From positions 2,473,501 through 2,537,500 of the forward strand of contig NZ_FNUC01000003.1 in assembly GCF_900106035.1 (NCBI RefSeq): a stretch of 64,000 bases of DNA. Direction: 5' to 3'. The notes under the pieces are model-generated. The model worked only from the letters and a program-made list of their open reading frames with translations. It searched no databases and was not told the DNA's origin. Both the position numbers and the translations under genes were made by a program. The first letter of the stretch is position 1; the number at the start of each line of letters is the position of its first letter. Positions 1 to 8,477 of this stretch are shown here, piece after piece. The DNA comes from Jiangella alba (lineage in GTDB: Bacteria; Actinomycetota; Actinomycetes; Jiangellales; Jiangellaceae).

Positions 1-105
1 ATGCGGTCGCGGGCCGAGGCCCTGGGCGGCACCCTCGACGCCGCCGACCGGCCCGAGGGCGGCTTCCGGGTCACCGCGCGGCTGCCCTACGGGGGGCCGG
101 CATGA
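1..105 (+). CDS. Sensor histidine kinase, C-terminal fragment
   Basis: Only the last 34 codons are inside the window, so the gene begins upstream. The visible tail (EALGGTLDAADRPEGGFRV, then ARLPY) is typical of the end of the HATPase_c domain of NarL-partner kinases (HisKA_3 type). The stop codon overlaps the start of the response regulator by ATGA, which implies translational coupling and a cognate pair. The sensory part and the phospho-accepting His are outside the window, so the signal cannot be inferred. Confidence 0.75.
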   Translation: MRSRAEALGGTLDAADRPEGGFRVTARLPYGGPA

Positions 106-767
106 CGACGGTGCTGCTGGCCGACGACCAGCGACTGGTCCGGGCCGGGTTCCGGTCCATCCTCGACGGCGAGCCCGACCTCGACGTCGTGGGCGAGGCG
201 GCCGACGGCGCCGAGGCGCTGACACTGGTGCGCGAGCTGCGCCCGGACGTCGTGCTGATGGACGTGCGGATGCCCGAGCTGGACGGCCTGGAGGCGACCA
301 GCCGCATCGTCGCCGACCCCGCGCTGGCCGGGGTGCGCGTCGTCATCCTCACCACGTTCGACCTCGACGACTACGTGTACGGCGCGCTGCGGGCCGGGGC
401 CAGCGGCTTCCTCGTCAAGGACACCGAGCCGATGGAGCTCATCCACGCCGTCCGCGTCGTGGCCCGCGGCGACGCCCTGATCGCGCCGTCGATCACCCGC
501 CGGCTGATCTCCGAGATCGCCGGCCGGGCCGCCAAGCCGGTGCCGAACAGCCGCCTGAACGCGCTGACGGAGCGCGAGCGCGAGGTGCTCGAGCTGGTCG
601 CGGCGGGCCTGTCCAACGACGAGATCGCCGACCGCCTCGTGCTCAGCCCGGCCACCGCGAAGACCCACGTCAGCCGCATCCTCACCAAGCTCGACGCCCG
701 CGACCGCGCCCAGCTGGTCGTGCTCGCCTACGAGGCCGGGCTGGTCACGCCCGGCTGGCTGGGCTGA
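102..767 (+). CDS. NarL/FixJ-family response regulator
   Basis: 221 aa, the usual length. The receiver domain (about residues 1-120) has the acidic pair D8/D9, the predicted phospho-acceptor D54 in VLMDVRMP, and the switch Lys in FLVKDTEP. A LuxR-type HTH (about 150-215) contains LTEREREVLELVAAGLSNDEIA and a recognition helix around TAKTHVSRIL. It should dimerise on phosphorylation and bind DNA. It is coupled to the kinase ending at 105. Its last 40 nt overlap the 3' end of the convergent membrane gene, so the two transcripts are antisense there. The regulon is unknown. Confidence 0.93.
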   Translation: MTTVLLADDQRLVRAGFRSILDGEPDLDVVGEAADGAEALTLVRELRPDVVLMDVRMPELDGLEATSRIVADPALAGVRVVILTTFDLDDYVYGALRAGASGFLVKDTEPMELIHAVRVVARGDALIAPSITRRLISEIAGRAAKPVPNSRLNALTEREREVLELVAAGLSNDEIADRLVLSPATAKTHVSRILTKLDARDRAQLVVLAYEAGLVTPGWLG

Positions 768-1873
768 CGACCCCGCCGCAGCCGCGCCACCAGCGCGTGC
801 CCGGCGGCGAATGTCACCGCGACGGCGGGCGCGCCGAGCAGCGTCGACGCCAGCCCGCCCGGCGGCAGCAACAGCCCGAGCAGGCCCGGCAGCCCCGGCT
901 GGTCGGCGATGCCCAGGCTCGCGTCGACGACGCCCTCGCGCGCGACTATCGCGGCGGTGTACGCGAACCAGACCACCAGCAGGGTCGTCACCGGCCGGTG
1001 CCGAAGCGGCTGGGCGTGCAGCTGGAAGTACGCCACCGCGAAGATGACCAGGAACACCTGGACGGTGTAGATCCGCAGCAGCCGCTCGCGGCCCGGCTCC
1101 AGCAGCAAGTGCGTCACCTGCACCGGCTCGGTGCCGGCCAGGCCCGTGATCGCCGGCACGCAGGCGCCGCCTGGCGGGCTGCCCGCGCACCACAGCCGTG
1201 CGAAAGGCTCGGCCACCGCGGCGACGACGTCACCGGCGAGGCTCATCGCCGGGACGGCGAGCGCGGCGACCAGCAGCGCCATGCCGATGCGCCGCCACAG
1301 CGTCGGCAGCGGCCCGCGCAGCACGGTCAGGGCCGTTTCGCGGTTCACCAGCGGCGCGCCGTCGTCGCCGCGTGGCCACAGCCGCTCCGCATGCGTCAGC
1401 AGTACGGCCAGCCCGCCGGCCAGGCCCACCAGCATGACGTGCGCTGACGCGCTCTGCGCGTCGGCCAGCAGCTGGGCCAGCGCCGCGCCGCGGCCGGCCG
1501 GGTCCGTCGTCATGCTGCCCGCGTTCACGACCAGCAGCGCGGCCAGGTTCGCCGCCGGCGCGAGGATCGTCAGGGCCGGGAGCAGCACGAACGGCCGGGT
1601 CCAGTCGTCGGCCACCGCCGCGGCCAGCCGCCACACCGCCGCCAGCAGCAACGTCAGGAACACCGCCGCCCAGAGCAGCTCGAGCAGGTACGCGGGCGGC
1701 CCGGACCGCTCACCGAACAGCAGCGTCGGCGAGACGGTGAGGAAGCGGAGCCGGTCGCCGAACCGCTCCGGCGCGCCGAGCCGTTCGGCCCAGCCGATCT
1801 GAGCCGGCAGCGCCGCGACGACCAGCACTGGCAGCATCGCGGCCAGCGCGACGCCGATCGGGCGGCGGCGCAT
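728..1873 (-). CDS. Polytopic membrane protein of unknown function
   Basis: 381 aa starting at the ATG at 1873, which overlaps the stop of the upstream gene (TGATG). I count about eight hydrophobic segments, including an N-terminal one and others around residues 65-85, 95-120, 140-165, 205-225, 270-290, 300-320 and 340-365. A loop between the middle helices carries two Cys residues (in LWCAGS and GGACVP) that could pair outside the cell. I recognise no family. It is the second gene of a leftward pair with a single-span protein, beside a two-component system, so an envelope complex sensed or controlled by that system is possible but unproven. Confidence 0.7.
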   Translation of the reverse strand: MRRRPIGVALAAMLPVLVVAALPAQIGWAERLGAPERFGDRLRFLTVSPTLLFGERSGPPAYLLELLWAAVFLTLLLAAVWRLAAAVADDWTRPFVLLPALTILAPAANLAALLVVNAGSMTTDPAGRGAALAQLLADAQSASAHVMLVGLAGGLAVLLTHAERLWPRGDDGAPLVNRETALTVLRGPLPTLWRRIGMALLVAALAVPAMSLAGDVVAAVAEPFARLWCAGSPPGGACVPAITGLAGTEPVQVTHLLLEPGRERLLRIYTVQVFLVIFAVAYFQLHAQPLRHRPVTTLLVVWFAYTAAIVAREGVVDASLGIADQPGLPGLLGLLLPPGGLASTLLGAPAVAVTFAAGHALVARLRRGRQPSQPGVTSPAS

Positions 1874-2649
1874 CAGTCCGGCGCCGTCACGCGGAACGGC
1901 CGGCCGTCGTCGTCGAGGACGTCGGTGTGGATCTTCTCGCCGTCCCACCAGGTGATGGTGGCCTGCCATTCGGTGTCGTACGCGACGGTGCGACCGACGA
2001 GTGTGAACGAGTAGTAGTCCTGCGCGGGCAAGGTGCGCGGCAGCGTGATCTGCTCGCCCAGCTCGTCGGCGAGGGCTCGCGCCTCCGCCTGCTGGGCGCT
2101 GGTCTGCAGGTAGCTGACCGGCACCTCGGCCCCGACCGGGAGCGTGTCGAGGTCGACGACCACGAAATCGGGCTCGTCGTCGATTTCGCCGCCACCGCAA
2201 CCGCCGGGACCCACCGCGCCACCGGTGGCCGGGTCGGTCCGGCTCAGCACCGTGATGGAGAGGTCGCGGATCTCGATCGGGGATTCGCGGCTGCGTAGGC
2301 TCACGGCCGCGTGCAGGTCGTTGCGGTGCACGAGGCGCCCGTCGCGCGCCCAGCGGGTGAGCTGGCGGGCGTCGGTGTTCGCGTTGACCTCCTCGGCCAG
2401 CTCCTCGTTGCCCGGCGGCACCGTCCACACCGACTCGCACGCGCTGTCGGATTGGTCGACCAGCACCCCGACGCTGGGTCCGGTGAACGCCGTCCACCCG
2501 GCCGCCACCAGCGGGACCGCCAGGCCGCCGGCCGTCAGAACGAGCGCGTAGAGCGCCAGCCGGTTGCCGGTACCCAGGGTGCGGTGCCAGTGCCGCAGCC
2601 GGGCGAGCGGCCTGGGAGGAGGGGGTGGGGGAGCGTCGGAGATACCCAC
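1873..2649 (-). CDS. Membrane-anchored extracytoplasmic protein, unknown
   Basis: 258 aa from a GTG start. The N-terminus has a Pro run (DAPPPPPPRP), a basic cytoplasmic stretch and one membrane segment at about residues 31-55. The rest should be outside the cell; it is rich in Asp/Glu and has a Gly-rich patch with a Cys near residue 150. Start evidence: a TAGGAT hexamer (minus strand, 2659-2664) lies 9 nt upstream, consistent with a leaderless transcript. It is coupled by 1-nt overlap to the polytopic gene downstream. I recognise no catalytic motif. It may be the extracellular partner of the downstream protein. Confidence 0.65.
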   Translation of the reverse strand: MGISDAPPPPPPRPLARLRHWHRTLGTGNRLALYALVLTAGGLAVPLVAAGWTAFTGPSVGVLVDQSDSACESVWTVPPGNEELAEEVNANTDARQLTRWARDGRLVHRNDLHAAVSLRSRESPIEIRDLSITVLSRTDPATGGAVGPGGCGGGEIDDEPDFVVVDLDTLPVGAEVPVSYLQTSAQQAEARALADELGEQITLPRTLPAQDYYSFTLVGRTVAYDTEWQATITWWDGEKIHTDVLDDDGRPFRVTAPD

Positions 2650-2658
2650 GGGGCAGCC

Positions 2659-2664
2659 ATCCTA
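2659..2664 (-). promoter_or_regulatory. -10-like TAGGAT before 258-aa gene
   Basis: TAGGAT on the minus strand, 9 nt before the GTG start at 2649. Part of the window-wide TANNNT pattern that suggests leaderless mRNAs. Confidence 0.4.
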
Positions 2665-2811
2665 GACAACTCCAGGCGTACGTGATCACCCCTAGGCCAC
2701 AACCCGGGATGTACGTCAGGTGCCCGCTCCAGCCGGACGCGCCGGGCCGTGCCGTCACCCGATCCTCGTCACTGTCGGAGAAACCCCCGCAGGGACGAGG
2801 AAGGAACGAAC

Positions 2812-4953
2812 ATGAGGCTGGAACGGCTCGCCGCCTGGTCACAGCGGCACCACTGGCTGGCCATCGGGCTGTGGCTGGTCGTGCTGGCCGGCGTCACGGT
2901 GCTGTCGCAGGCCGTCGGCGACGACTACCACGACGACCACGGGCTGCCGGGCACCGAGTCGCAGCAGCTGACCGACGCGCTGGAGGACGCCGCGCCCGCG
3001 CGGTCCGGTGACACCGTCGAGGTCGTGCTGCAGGACGGCGACGGCGTCGAGGCGCAGCGCGACCGGGTCGACGCGATGCTCGGCGAGCTGAGCAGCCTGC
3101 CGCACGTCGTCGACGTCGCCGGGCCGTTCGACGCGCCGGGGGCGATCTCGGCGGACGGCACCATCGCGTACGCGACGGTGACGCTGGACGGCAGCGCCAC
3201 GGACGTGCCCGCCGACGCCGTCCGGGACATCATCGAGACCGCGCAGGCGGCCGACGGCGACGGGCTGCAGGTGGAGCTGGGCGGCGACGCCGTCCGCGGC
3301 GCCGAGGAGTCCGGCGGCGGCGCGGCCGAGGGCGCCGGCATGCTGGCCGCGCTGGTCATCCTCGTGTTCATGTTCGGCTCGTTCCTGGCCGCGACGCTGC
3401 CGCTGATCACCGCGGTGTTCGCGGTGGGCTCGACGCTCGGCGTCATCGTGCTGCTGTCGAACGTCGTGACGATCGCGACCTACACCGCGCCGCTGATGAT
3501 GCTGGTCGGGATCGGCGTCGGCATCGACTACGCGCTGCTGGTGTTCGCCCGCTACCGTTCCGAGCTGCTGGCCGGAGCCGACCGCCAGCGGGCCGCCCGG
3601 ACCGCCCTGGACACCGCCGGGCGTTCGGTCATCTTCGCCGGCTGCACCGTCATCATCGCGCTGCTCGGCCTGTTCGCGCTCGGCCTCGGGTCGCTGCAGG
3701 GTGTGGCGCTGGCCGTCGCGCTCACCGTCCTCGTCACCATGCTCGCCTCGCTGACGCTGCTGCCGTCGCTGCTCACGGTGTTCGGCAAGCGCATCGAGAA
3801 GCGCATCCTCGCGCACGCCCAGCGGTCCAAGCGCCAGCCCGGCGCCCGGTGGCGGCGGCTGGCCGACGCGGTCCGGCGGCGGCCGCTGCCCCCGCTGGTC
3901 GCGGCGGTCGCCATCCTGCTGGCGCTGTCCGCGCCCGCGCTGGGCATGCGGCTCGGCTTCGCCGACGCCGGCAACGAGGACGCGTCGGCGACCAGCCGGC
4001 AGGCCTACGACCTGCTCGCCGAGGGCTTCGGGCCGGGCTTCAACGGGCCGCTGATCGTGCTCGCCGAGGGTGCGTCCGACGGCGGCGCCGCGCTGGCGGC
4101 CACCCTGGAGCAGACCGACGGCGTCGCCGGGGTGGTGCCGCCGCAGCCGCTGCCGGACAGCGACCTCGCGCTGGTCGTCGCGTTCCCCGAGACCGCACCG
4201 CAGGACGCCGGGACCGCGGACCTCGTGCACCGGCTGCGCGACGACGTGCTGCCGCCGCTGGAGTCCGACACCGGCGCGACCTACCTGGTCGGCGGCTCGA
4301 CCGCGGCGGCGGAGGACTTCGCCTCGGCCGTCAGCGACCGGCTGCCGCTGTTCGTCGCCGTCGTCGTCGGGCTGTCCGCGCTGCTGCTGATGGCCGTGTT
4401 CCGGTCGATCTGGGTGCCGGTCAAGGCCGCGATCCTCAACCTGCTGAGCATCGGCGCGTCGCTGGGCGTCGTCACGCTGGTCTTCGGCGAGGGGCTGTTC
4501 GGCGTGCCGGCCGGGCCGGTCGAGGCGTTCGTGCCGGTGATGATCTTCGCGATCGTGTTCGGCCTGTCGATGGACTACGAGGTGTTCCTGGTGTCGCGGA
4601 TGCACGAGGAGTGGCGCCGCTCCGGCAACGCCGTCCGAGCCGTCCGCGAAGGGCTGGCCGCGACCGGCGGCGTGATCACGGCCGCCGCGGCGATCATGGT
4701 CGTGGTGTTCGGCGCATTCCTGCTCAGCCCGGACCGCATGCTGCAGCAGTTCGGCCTCGGCCTCGCCGTCGCCGTGTTCCTCGACGCCGTCGTCATCCGC
4801 TGCCTCATCGTCCCGGCCGTCATGAGCCTGCTGGGGGAGCGGGCGTGGTGGCTGCCGCGCTGGCTGGACCGGGTCCTGCCGCACATCGCGCTGGAGCGGC
4901 CCGAGCCGGCGCGCGACGACGCGGACGCCGTCACCACCGGGCCGGCCCGGTAG
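2812..4953 (+). CDS. MMPL/RND-family membrane transporter
   Basis: 713 aa from the ATG at 2812, chosen because AGGAAGGA sits 6-13 nt upstream; an in-frame GTG at 2749 has no such site. It has the classic RND layout in duplicate: one helix, a soluble domain (about 40-175), six helices (about 180-355), then helix, soluble domain and six helices again. Conserved membrane motifs include GIGVGIDYALLVFARYR in the first half and FGLSMDYEVFLVSRMHEEW in the second, with the Asp residues expected for proton coupling. Members export lipids, siderophores or drugs; the substrate here is not visible. Only 3 nt separate it from cydA, suggesting one transcript. Confidence 0.92.
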   Translation: MRLERLAAWSQRHHWLAIGLWLVVLAGVTVLSQAVGDDYHDDHGLPGTESQQLTDALEDAAPARSGDTVEVVLQDGDGVEAQRDRVDAMLGELSSLPHVVDVAGPFDAPGAISADGTIAYATVTLDGSATDVPADAVRDIIETAQAADGDGLQVELGGDAVRGAEESGGGAAEGAGMLAALVILVFMFGSFLAATLPLITAVFAVGSTLGVIVLLSNVVTIATYTAPLMMLVGIGVGIDYALLVFARYRSELLAGADRQRAARTALDTAGRSVIFAGCTVIIALLGLFALGLGSLQGVALAVALTVLVTMLASLTLLPSLLTVFGKRIEKRILAHAQRSKRQPGARWRRLADAVRRRPLPPLVAAVAILLALSAPALGMRLGFADAGNEDASATSRQAYDLLAEGFGPGFNGPLIVLAEGASDGGAALAATLEQTDGVAGVVPPQPLPDSDLALVVAFPETAPQDAGTADLVHRLRDDVLPPLESDTGATYLVGGSTAAAEDFASAVSDRLPLFVAVVVGLSALLLMAVFRSIWVPVKAAILNLLSIGASLGVVTLVFGEGLFGVPAGPVEAFVPVMIFAIVFGLSMDYEVFLVSRMHEEWRRSGNAVRAVREGLAATGGVITAAAAIMVVVFGAFLLSPDRMLQQFGLGLAVAVFLDAVVIRCLIVPAVMSLLGERAWWLPRWLDRVLPHIALERPEPARDDADAVTTGPAR

Positions 4954-4956
4954 CCG

Positions 4957-6135
4957 GTGGACGTGCTGGAGCTGGCGCGCCTGCAGTTCGCGCTGACGGC
5001 CGGCGCCCACTTCCTCTTCGTCGCGCTGACGCTGGGCCTCGCCACCGTCGTCGCCGTCATGCAGACCCGGGCCACCGTCGGGCGCAGCGAGATCCACGCC
5101 CGTATGACCCGGTTCTGGGGCCGCCTCTACGTCACGAACTACGCGATGGGCATCCTCACCGGGCTGGTCATGGAGTTCCAGCTCGGCCTGAGCTGGAGCG
5201 GCCTGACGCACTTCGCCGGCAACGTCGTGGGCGCGTCGCTGGCGATGGAGACGCTGGTCGCGTTCTTCGTCGAGTCGACCTTCCTCGGGCTGTGGATCTT
5301 CGGCTGGGACAAGCTGAACCGGTGGGCGCACCTCGCCGCGATCTGGGTGGTGACGCTGACGGCGTACGCGTCGGCGTACTGGGTGCTGGTGGCGAACGGG
5401 TTCATGCAGAACCCGGTCGGCGCGGCGCCGGGCCCGGACGGGCTGCGGCTCACCGACGCCGCGGCCGTGCTGACGAACCCGAGCACGCTGCAGGCGTTCT
5501 GGCACGTGCTGGCCGGCGCGCTGGTCACGGCCGGGTTCTTCCTCGCCGGGGTGAGCGCGTGGCACCTGCTGCGGCGCACGCCGGAGCAGGAGTTCTTCGG
5601 CCGGTCGCTGCGCATCGGGGTGTTCGTCGCGTCGCCAGCGCTGTTCCTGTCCGCGGCGACCGGCGGGCGGCAGCTGCAGCTGATCGAGGAGATCCAGCCG
5701 CACAAGTGGGAGGCGTTCTCCGGCGGCGTCGGGCTGGCCCGGGCCGGCGCCCTGCTCATGCTGATGGCGTTCGCGGCGATGTTCTTCTTCTCGTTCCTCA
5801 ACGTGGCGCTGGCGCTGTCGCGGCGGGTGATCGTCACCGCGCGGGCCTGGCACGTCGCGCTGATCGCGGCGCTCCCGCTGCCGTACGTCGCGATGCTCTC
5901 CGGCTGGGTGTTCCGCGAGGTCGGCCGCCAGCCGTGGGTCGTCGACGGGCTCTTGACCACGCGCGACGCGTTGTCGGACGTGTCTCCGGCGGCGATCCGG
6001 TTCTCCTTCGTCACGTTCGTGGGGGTGTTCGCACTGCTCATCGCCGTCAACGGGTGGCTGCTGGCGCGGCAGGCGCGGCGCGGCCCGGAACCGGCGTCCT
6101 CGGTCTCGCCGGCCGCCCCGGAGGTGCTGGTATGA
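4957..6135 (+). CDS. cydA: Cytochrome bd oxidase subunit I
   Basis: 392 aa from GTG. Subunit I of the quinol-oxidising terminal oxidase; with CydB it reduces oxygen to water in the membrane. H18 in ARLQFALTAGAHFLF matches the conserved N-terminal haem ligand. A conserved quinol-side stretch contains GGRQLQ, and GRQPWVV is the typical late motif. About nine helices. It is shorter than the usual 450-520 aa because the periplasmic Q-loop is short, and it resembles the short CydA-like or CIO group. It overlaps cydB by ATGA. The cydDC assembly transporter genes are not in this window. Confidence 0.93.
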   Translation: MDVLELARLQFALTAGAHFLFVALTLGLATVVAVMQTRATVGRSEIHARMTRFWGRLYVTNYAMGILTGLVMEFQLGLSWSGLTHFAGNVVGASLAMETLVAFFVESTFLGLWIFGWDKLNRWAHLAAIWVVTLTAYASAYWVLVANGFMQNPVGAAPGPDGLRLTDAAAVLTNPSTLQAFWHVLAGALVTAGFFLAGVSAWHLLRRTPEQEFFGRSLRIGVFVASPALFLSAATGGRQLQLIEEIQPHKWEAFSGGVGLARAGALLMLMAFAAMFFFSFLNVALALSRRVIVTARAWHVALIAALPLPYVAMLSGWVFREVGRQPWVVDGLLTTRDALSDVSPAAIRFSFVTFVGVFALLIAVNGWLLARQARRGPEPASSVSPAAPEVLV

Positions 6136-6950
6136 CGGAGACGCTGGCCGCGGTGCTGCTCGGGTTCTTCGCCACCGGGTACTTCGTGCTCGGCGGCGCG
6201 GACATCGGCGCCGGCATGATGCTGCCGTTCCTCGGCCGGGGCGCGGGTGAGCGGCGGCGGGTCGTCGCGGCGATCGTGCCGTTCTTCCTGGCCCACGAGG
6301 TGTGGCTGGTCGCGACCGCCGGGCTGCTGATCGGGGCGTTCCCCGGACTGGAGGCGCGGCTGTTCCCGGGCTTGTTCCCGCTGATCGTCGCGCTGGTCGC
6401 CGGCTGGATCGTCCGCGACGTCGGGCTGTGGGCGCGGACCCAGGTGGCGCACGTCGCCTGCGACGTCGCGGTGACGGCCGGCTCGTGGACGGTGGCCGTC
6501 ACCTGGGGCTGGATCCTGGCCGGGCTGCTGACGGGCGTGACCGACGCGGTCGCGGGCGGCGCCGGGGTGGCGCTGATCGCCGTCGCCGTGGTCGCGCTGT
6601 TCGCCGTGCACGGGCTCGCGTTCGCGCGGCTGCGGCTGACCGGCCGGCCGCTGGAACGGGCCCGCGCCGTCACGGGCGGGGCGGGGGACCGGGCGACGTT
6701 CGCGATGACGGCGGTCCTGCTGGCCGTGCTGGTCGTGGCGGCCGGCGCGCGGACCGGGCTGTCCGGGTCGGCCGCCGACGACGCCACGCTGCGGCTGCTG
6801 GTCCCGGCCGTGAGCGCGGCGCTGCCGTTGCTGCTGATCGGCCAGATCGCCACGTGGCGGGTGTTCCGCGAGCGCGTCGGCGCGGCCGGCGACGGCTCGG
6901 CCGCCGGCGCGGGCGCCGTGGCGGGGCCGGGTCAGCCGGGCGAGAGCTGA
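6132..6950 (+). CDS. cydB: Cytochrome bd oxidase subunit II
   Basis: 272 aa, translationally coupled to cydA (ATGA). The N-terminus has the family signature GYFVLGGADIGAGMMLPFLGR, followed by about seven to eight hydrophobic helices. It is short against the usual 330-380 aa and the C-terminal region is compact, ending in an Ala/Gly-rich tail. Subunit II binds no haem and stabilises CydA. Its 3' end overlaps the convergent PRC-like gene by 19 nt. Confidence 0.88.
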   Translation: MTETLAAVLLGFFATGYFVLGGADIGAGMMLPFLGRGAGERRRVVAAIVPFFLAHEVWLVATAGLLIGAFPGLEARLFPGLFPLIVALVAGWIVRDVGLWARTQVAHVACDVAVTAGSWTVAVTWGWILAGLLTGVTDAVAGGAGVALIAVAVVALFAVHGLAFARLRLTGRPLERARAVTGGAGDRATFAMTAVLLAVLVVAAGARTGLSGSAADDATLRLLVPAVSAALPLLLIGQIATWRVFRERVGAAGDGSAAGAGAVAGPGQPGES

Positions 6951-7297
6951 TCGGCGGGGACGCGCAGCCGGACCATCTCGCCGTCGACCCGGTGGACGTC
7001 GCCGGCCGCGGCGTAGAGATCCCTGGCGAGGATCCGGCCCACCCGCAGGTAGCCGGTGCGGCGCAGCAGGGCGGCCTCCTCCTCCGGCAGGTCCGGGCCG
7101 CTCAGCACGGCCCGCGCCGCGGCGTCGAGGAGGTCGCCGCCGCCCGCGTCGGATCGCTGACCGGCGTCGGTGACCGCCTCCGGGTCGCCCAGCCGGACTT
7201 CCTCGACGGTGCCCAGCTCCTCGCCGAGGGCGTCGACCACCGTCATCCCTTCGCGCACGTCGCCGAGCAGGCCGGCCGCGCCGTTCTCATCCGTCAT
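6932..7297 (-). CDS. Small PRC-barrel/DUF2171-like protein
   Basis: 121 aa from the ATG at 7297. An upstream in-frame start at 7330 would add 11 residues of doubtful quality. The N-terminal half has the pattern VREGMTVVDALGEELGTVEE, which resembles PRC-barrel or DUF2171 proteins (GM-x-V...G-x-x-(L/V)G-x-V). The C-terminal half (YLRVGRILARDLYAA...GEMVRLRVP) looks like a second strand-rich repeat of the same fold. No Cys and no membrane segment, so probably cytoplasmic. It converges on cydB with a 19-nt overlap. The specific function is unknown. Confidence 0.72.
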   Translation of the reverse strand: MTDENGAAGLLGDVREGMTVVDALGEELGTVEEVRLGDPEAVTDAGQRSDAGGGDLLDAAARAVLSGPDLPEEEAALLRRTGYLRVGRILARDLYAAAGDVHRVDGEMVRLRVPADQLSPG

Positions 7298-7339
7298 GCC
7301 GCGGCCCGTACCCGATCGCGGCGCGGCCAAGCTGGGTGG

Positions 7340-7840
7340 TCAGGCCGGGCGGCGTACCTCGGCGTGGAAGCAGCCGAACTCGACGGCGCGGACGTGCACG
7401 ACCTCGACCGCCGGGTCGGCGAACAGGTCGTCCAGCGCGGCCGCCGCGACCTCCTCCGCGTGCCCCGTCGCCGGCGAGACCAGCCGGCCGCCGACGATGT
7501 GGCCGCGCTTGTCGTAGCCGCGGAACACCCGCCGCGACGACGCGACGTCGGCCGGGAAGCCGTCGTGCCGCGGGCCGGCGCACTCGCGCGCGTGCAGGAA
7601 CACCGGGCCGGTCTCGTCGTAGGCACCCGGGTCGGCGCCGTGCTCCTCGGCCCACCGGCGCAGCGGCGCGTACGTCACCAGCACCAGCGCGTCGCCGGGA
7701 ACACTGCGGGTCAGGCAGCAGCGCAGCGGCGCTCCGCCCTCGTCGTCGACGAACGGCTCGCGGGTCAGGCCGGCGTCGTCGCGCTCGCGCAGCCGGGCCG
7801 CCACGCCGGCGTCGATCGGGCGGTAGTCGTAGCTGTCCAT
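7340..7840 (-). CDS. DUF1203 family protein
   Basis: 166 aa from ATG. The length and sequence (CCLTRSVPGDALVLVTYAPL, ARECAG, a central GYD, and a C-terminal HVRAVEFGCFHAEV) fit the DUF1203 family. Several conserved Cys and His residues are visible, which might bind a metal or serve redox, but no biochemical role is known to me. No signal peptide, so likely cytoplasmic. The gene is divergent from the acetyltransferase at 7917, with 76 bp between the starts. Confidence 0.8.
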   Translation of the reverse strand: MDSYDYRPIDAGVAARLRERDDAGLTREPFVDDEGGAPLRCCLTRSVPGDALVLVTYAPLRRWAEEHGADPGAYDETGPVFLHARECAGPRHDGFPADVASSRRVFRGYDKRGHIVGGRLVSPATGHAEEVAAAALDDLFADPAVEVVHVRAVEFGCFHAEVRRPA

Positions 7841-7904
7841 GTCCCCAGCGTCGCCGCCGCCGGCCGGGCGTGCTGGCGGGAAACGGACGCCGCGTGCGCG
7901 TGTC

Positions 7905-7910
7905 TACGAT
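7905..7910 (+). promoter_or_regulatory. -10-like TACGAT, leaderless start
   Basis: TACGAT lies 6 nt before GTG 7917. It supports that start over the upstream in-frame ATG at 7839 and predicts a leaderless mRNA. Confidence 0.55.
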
Positions 7911-7916
7911 GAGGCG

Positions 7917-8477
7917 GTGGCCGACCTCCCGCTCCCGCTGACCACCGACCGCCTGACCCTGCGCGGCTACGTCGAGTCCGACCTCGACGAGCTGCACCGC
8001 CTGCACGCCCACCCCGACGTCGCCCGGTACATGATCTGGGAGCCGTGGCCGCGCGGCTACGCCATCGAGCGGCTGGGCCGGCGGGTGCAGCAGTCCGCGC
8101 CCGTGAACGACGACGACGCGCTCGACCTCGCGGTCCTGCGCACCGCCGACGACACCTACCTCGGCGAGGTGCACCTGCACGTCGTCAGCCGCGAGCGCGG
8201 GTGCGCCGAGGTCGGCTTCGCGTTCCACCCCGAGCACCACGGCCACGGCTACGCGGCTGAGGCCGCCACGCGGATGCTGCGGCTGGCGTTCGACACCCTC
8301 GGCTTCCGCCGCGTCATCGGCCGCTGCGACGCCGACAACACCGCGTCCGCCGGCCTGATGGAACGGCTCGGCATGCGCCGCGAGGCGCACCTCATCGAGA
8401 ACGAGCTGGTCAAGGGCGTGTGGGCGAGCGAGTACGACTACGCCATGCTGGCCCGCGAGTGGGCCGCCCGCGACTAG
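7917..8477 (+). CDS. GNAT-family N-acetyltransferase (RimJ/RimL type)
   Basis: 186 aa. The opening PLTTDRLTLRGYVESDLDEL is characteristic of RimJ/RimL-like GNAT enzymes, which transfer acetyl from acetyl-CoA to an amine. The acetyl-CoA loop is represented by HPEHHGHGYAAEAATRML, and the C-terminal part has FRRVIGRCDADNTASAGLMERLGM. The GTG start is chosen because a TACGAT hexamer lies 6 nt upstream. Its stop TAG overlaps the stop of the convergent response regulator in the palindrome CTAG (8474-8477), so the genes share their ends. The substrate is unknown. Confidence 0.9.
   Translation: MADLPLPLTTDRLTLRGYVESDLDELHRLHAHPDVARYMIWEPWPRGYAIERLGRRVQQSAPVNDDDALDLAVLRTADDTYLGEVHLHVVSRERGCAEVGFAFHPEHHGHGYAAEAATRMLRLAFDTLGFRRVIGRCDADNTASAGLMERLGMRREAHLIENELVKGVWASEYDYAMLAREWAARD

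Noticed and set aside
2839-5853. A 1004-codon open frame on the minus strand
   Set aside because: It is opposite the clear MMPL and cydA genes, and its sequence is a Gln/Arg/His/Gly-rich low-complexity shadow, typical of antisense frames in high-GC DNA.
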